A DNA stretch of 64,000 nt, taken from NCBI RefSeq assembly GCF_016649425.1, contig NZ_JADRCR010000007.1, positions 87,934 through 151,933 on the forward strand, written 5' to 3'. Both the position numbers and the translations under genes were made by a program. This DNA comes from Limnobaculum allomyrinae. GTDB lineage: Bacteria; Pseudomonadota; Gammaproteobacteria; Enterobacterales; Enterobacteriaceae. Of this stretch, positions 62,536 to 64,000 are shown piece by piece. The notes under the pieces were generated by a model, which was not told the DNA's origin, did not search any database, and was given only the letters and a program-made list of their open reading frames with translations. Position 1 is the first letter of the stretch, and each line of letters starts with the position of its first letter.

Positions 62536-63390
62536 TTAACCACCAAAGGTTACACCAACGGTCATATGCAGATTATAAAATACCGCACGACCAATGATTT
62601 CACCGCAAACTACCAAAATGAAACCCGCTAACATAGCCGGAGTTCCTGGCTTATTGCCTTTTAACATTGGATAAATCCACAGTCCCAGGCCAATAGCGAC
62701 CAGAACTAAACGCAGAGCCATCAATTTACCAAACTGAGGTACCAACGCCATGGCAGACGTCACCGTGCTATGCATTCCAGCCAGTTCGGTACCTTGCATT
62801 AACGCTGAACCAATGCTGACCAGCAAAGCAATCACGCTTACCGCAGCCAGTAACTTCCCACTGCAGTTGCAGTCACGGTTCTTTAACAGGCAACCCAACA
62901 GAGGGCCTCCTATGAATACCGTCAGGAAGAAATTCAGCGTGGTATAACCGTTATGCCAGGTTGGTACTGTATCGATCTGATATACACGGCACATAGCATA
63001 AACAAACGCTATGCCAGCAACCATACCAATAATCAACCAAACTTTACCCAACGCCTGAGGCATTTTGCCCATTATTGCAATTAGCCAGTAGAAGCCACCA
63101 ATGGCAAAGAACGCAGAGCCTAAAGCAATTTCATTACTCAGGCCGGACTCACCTACGCGATTTAACGAATTAAAGGCGCGAGCAATAGTTCCCAGGTGCA
63201 TCACTGAAGCAATAAACGCAATACCCATCAGAACCCAGATAAAGAACATGCCTTTATGAATCGATTTTCTCTGCTCGTCTGTTGTTTGATTGCACAGAAG
63301 TGCCAGGCCTAAAACAATAAACCCACCGACAGCGCACTGGCCCAGTACGGTGAATAACATCAACGGCCATTCATGCCATCCCAGTTCCAT
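62536..63390 (-). CDS. dmsC: DMSO reductase membrane anchor DmsC
   Basis: DmsC is the inner-membrane subunit that anchors DmsAB and takes electrons from menaquinol. The 284-residue product (E. coli 287) begins MELGWHEWPLMLFTVLGQCA and has eight predicted membrane helices, with FIASVMHLGTIARAFNSLNRVG near residue 60, SIDTVPTW-type loop, and GEIIGRAVFYNLHMTVGV at the end. The ATG at 63390 has GGAGG 5 bases upstream; the open frame to 63435 overlaps dmsB and is not real. It starts 1 base after the dmsB stop, so the two are coupled. Confidence 0.95.
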   Translation of the reverse strand: MELGWHEWPLMLFTVLGQCAVGGFIVLGLALLCNQTTDEQRKSIHKGMFFIWVLMGIAFIASVMHLGTIARAFNSLNRVGESGLSNEIALGSAFFAIGGFYWLIAIMGKMPQALGKVWLIIGMVAGIAFVYAMCRVYQIDTVPTWHNGYTTLNFFLTVFIGGPLLGCLLKNRDCNCSGKLLAAVSVIALLVSIGSALMQGTELAGMHSTVTSAMALVPQFGKLMALRLVLVAIGLGLWIYPMLKGNKPGTPAMLAGFILVVCGEIIGRAVFYNLHMTVGVTFGG

Positions 63391-63391
63391 A

Positions 63392-64000
63392 TCAAACCTC
63401 CTTCGGATTGGATAAATGACCAGTAGTGTCACCAACAGGACGACTACAGGCGTTAGGTTTCAGCACAATATTCGGCCGGGTATATTTTTCAGCCGGTAAT
63501 GGTGCAATCTCAGCCAGACGACCGTGCTTCTCGCGCAGTTCATCAATTGGCCCAAAGTCCAGCGCACGTAGAGGACAAGATTCTACGCAGATTGGCTTTT
63601 TACCCTCTTTTATCACTCGCTCATGGCAACCATCGCACTTAGTCATATGACCTTTAGCGGCGTTATATTGTGGAGCACCATATGGGCAGGCCATATGGCA
63701 ATAACGACAGCCGATACAAACCTCTTCATTAACCAGCACAAAGCCGTTTTCATCTTTATGCATCGCACCACTTGGACAGACTTTGACGCAAGCAGGATCG
63801 CTACAGTGGTTACATGCAATGGAGAGATAGTAAGCAAATACGTTTTGATTCCAGATATCGCCATCTTTTTGCCAGTCGCCGCCGGCATATTCATAAATGC
63901 GACGGAAACTCACATCCGGAGTTAAATCTTTATAGTCTTTACACGCCAGTTCGCAGGTTTTACAGCCCGTGCAACGACTTGAATCAATAAAAAAACCATA
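63392..64000 (-). CDS. dmsB: DMSO reductase iron-sulfur subunit DmsB, partial at the window edge
   Basis: DmsB is the polyferredoxin subunit that passes electrons from DmsC to the molybdenum subunit DmsA at the inner membrane, in anaerobic respiration on DMSO or N-oxides. 203 codons are visible. The frame reads to the right edge as YGFFIDSSRCTGCKTCELAC, so only about four N-terminal residues are missing. Four cluster motifs are seen: CTGCKTCELAC, CNHCSDPACVKVCP, CIGCRYCHMACP and CDGCHERV...CVESCP. It ends LSNPKEV as in E. coli. An apparent internal start at 63913 is GTG and not needed. dmsA should be just outside. Confidence 0.96.
   Translation of the reverse strand, partial: YGFFIDSSRCTGCKTCELACKDYKDLTPDVSFRRIYEYAGGDWQKDGDIWNQNVFAYYLSIACNHCSDPACVKVCPSGAMHKDENGFVLVNEEVCIGCRYCHMACPYGAPQYNAAKGHMTKCDGCHERVIKEGKKPICVESCPLRALDFGPIDELREKHGRLAEIAPLPAEKYTRPNIVLKPNACSRPVGDTTGHLSNPKEV

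Noticed and set aside
63392..63913. A shorter dmsB starting at 63913
   Set aside because: The start is GTG with no ribosome site, and the reading frame continues to the window edge with the conserved first iron-sulfur motif.

Overview
The window looks like a chromosomal segment from a member of the Enterobacterales. Its gene order follows the E. coli K-12 map around 20-21 min: dmsABC, ycaD, pflA-pflB-focA-ycaO, ansB (placed elsewhere in E. coli), serC-aroA, cmk, rpsA, ihfB, comEC, msbA-lpxK, ycaR-kdsB, elyC, cmoM-mukFEB, ldtD, ycbK, gloC, aspC, ompF, asnS, pncB, pepN, pyrD, zapC, ycbX, rlmL. The proteins are clearly orthologous to E. coli but diverged, and intergenic DNA is AT-rich. This suggests a family outside the core Enterobacteriaceae; Budviciaceae-like (Limnobaculum, Pragia, Budvicia) is my guess and is not proven here.

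Layout: 1-12.9 kb is core (rlmL partial, ycbX, zapC, pyrD, pepN, pncB, asnS, an OmpF-type porin, aspC). 12.9-26.9 kb is an accessory island between aspC and gloC, which are neighbours in E. coli. It carries a complete minus-strand contact-dependent inhibition locus: cdiB (outer-membrane transporter), cdiA (3262 residues) and cdiI (immunity, start overlapping the cdiA stop). Behind it lies a scrapyard of a DUF596-type probable orphan immunity gene, a frameshifted gene, two broken SymE-type toxin genes, an IS3-family terminal remnant, and a pair of tiny overlapping unknown genes that share the same ribosome binding site. 26.9-50 kb is core again: gloC, ycbK, ldtD, the mukF-mukE-mukB condensin operon with cmoM, elyC, kdsB-ycaR, lpxK-msbA, comEC, ihfB, rpsA, cmk, aroA. 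A YgeA-type amino-acid racemase gene sits between serC and aroA, behind a strong hairpin. 50-64 kb holds serC, ansB, ycaO, the formate/pyruvate formate-lyase cluster focA-pflB-pflA with a good FNR box, ycaD, and a dmsB-dmsC-dmsD-ferredoxin cluster that runs off the right edge.

How the genes work together: the right end is an anaerobic metabolism block. PflA activates PflB, FocA exports formate, and DmsABC with its chaperone DmsD reduces DMSO. The centre is cell-envelope and chromosome maintenance: LpxK/MsbA/KdsB for lipid A and LPS, MukBEF, and LdtD for 3-3 peptidoglycan crosslinks. The island is a weapon for competition between neighbours. The most unusual point is the CdiA C-terminus. After the VENN motif it ends in a ~120-residue domain that does not look like the common nuclease toxins. 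Its HG...ISCNTG pattern resembles the His-Cys dyad of clan CD (caspase/C80-like) peptidases.
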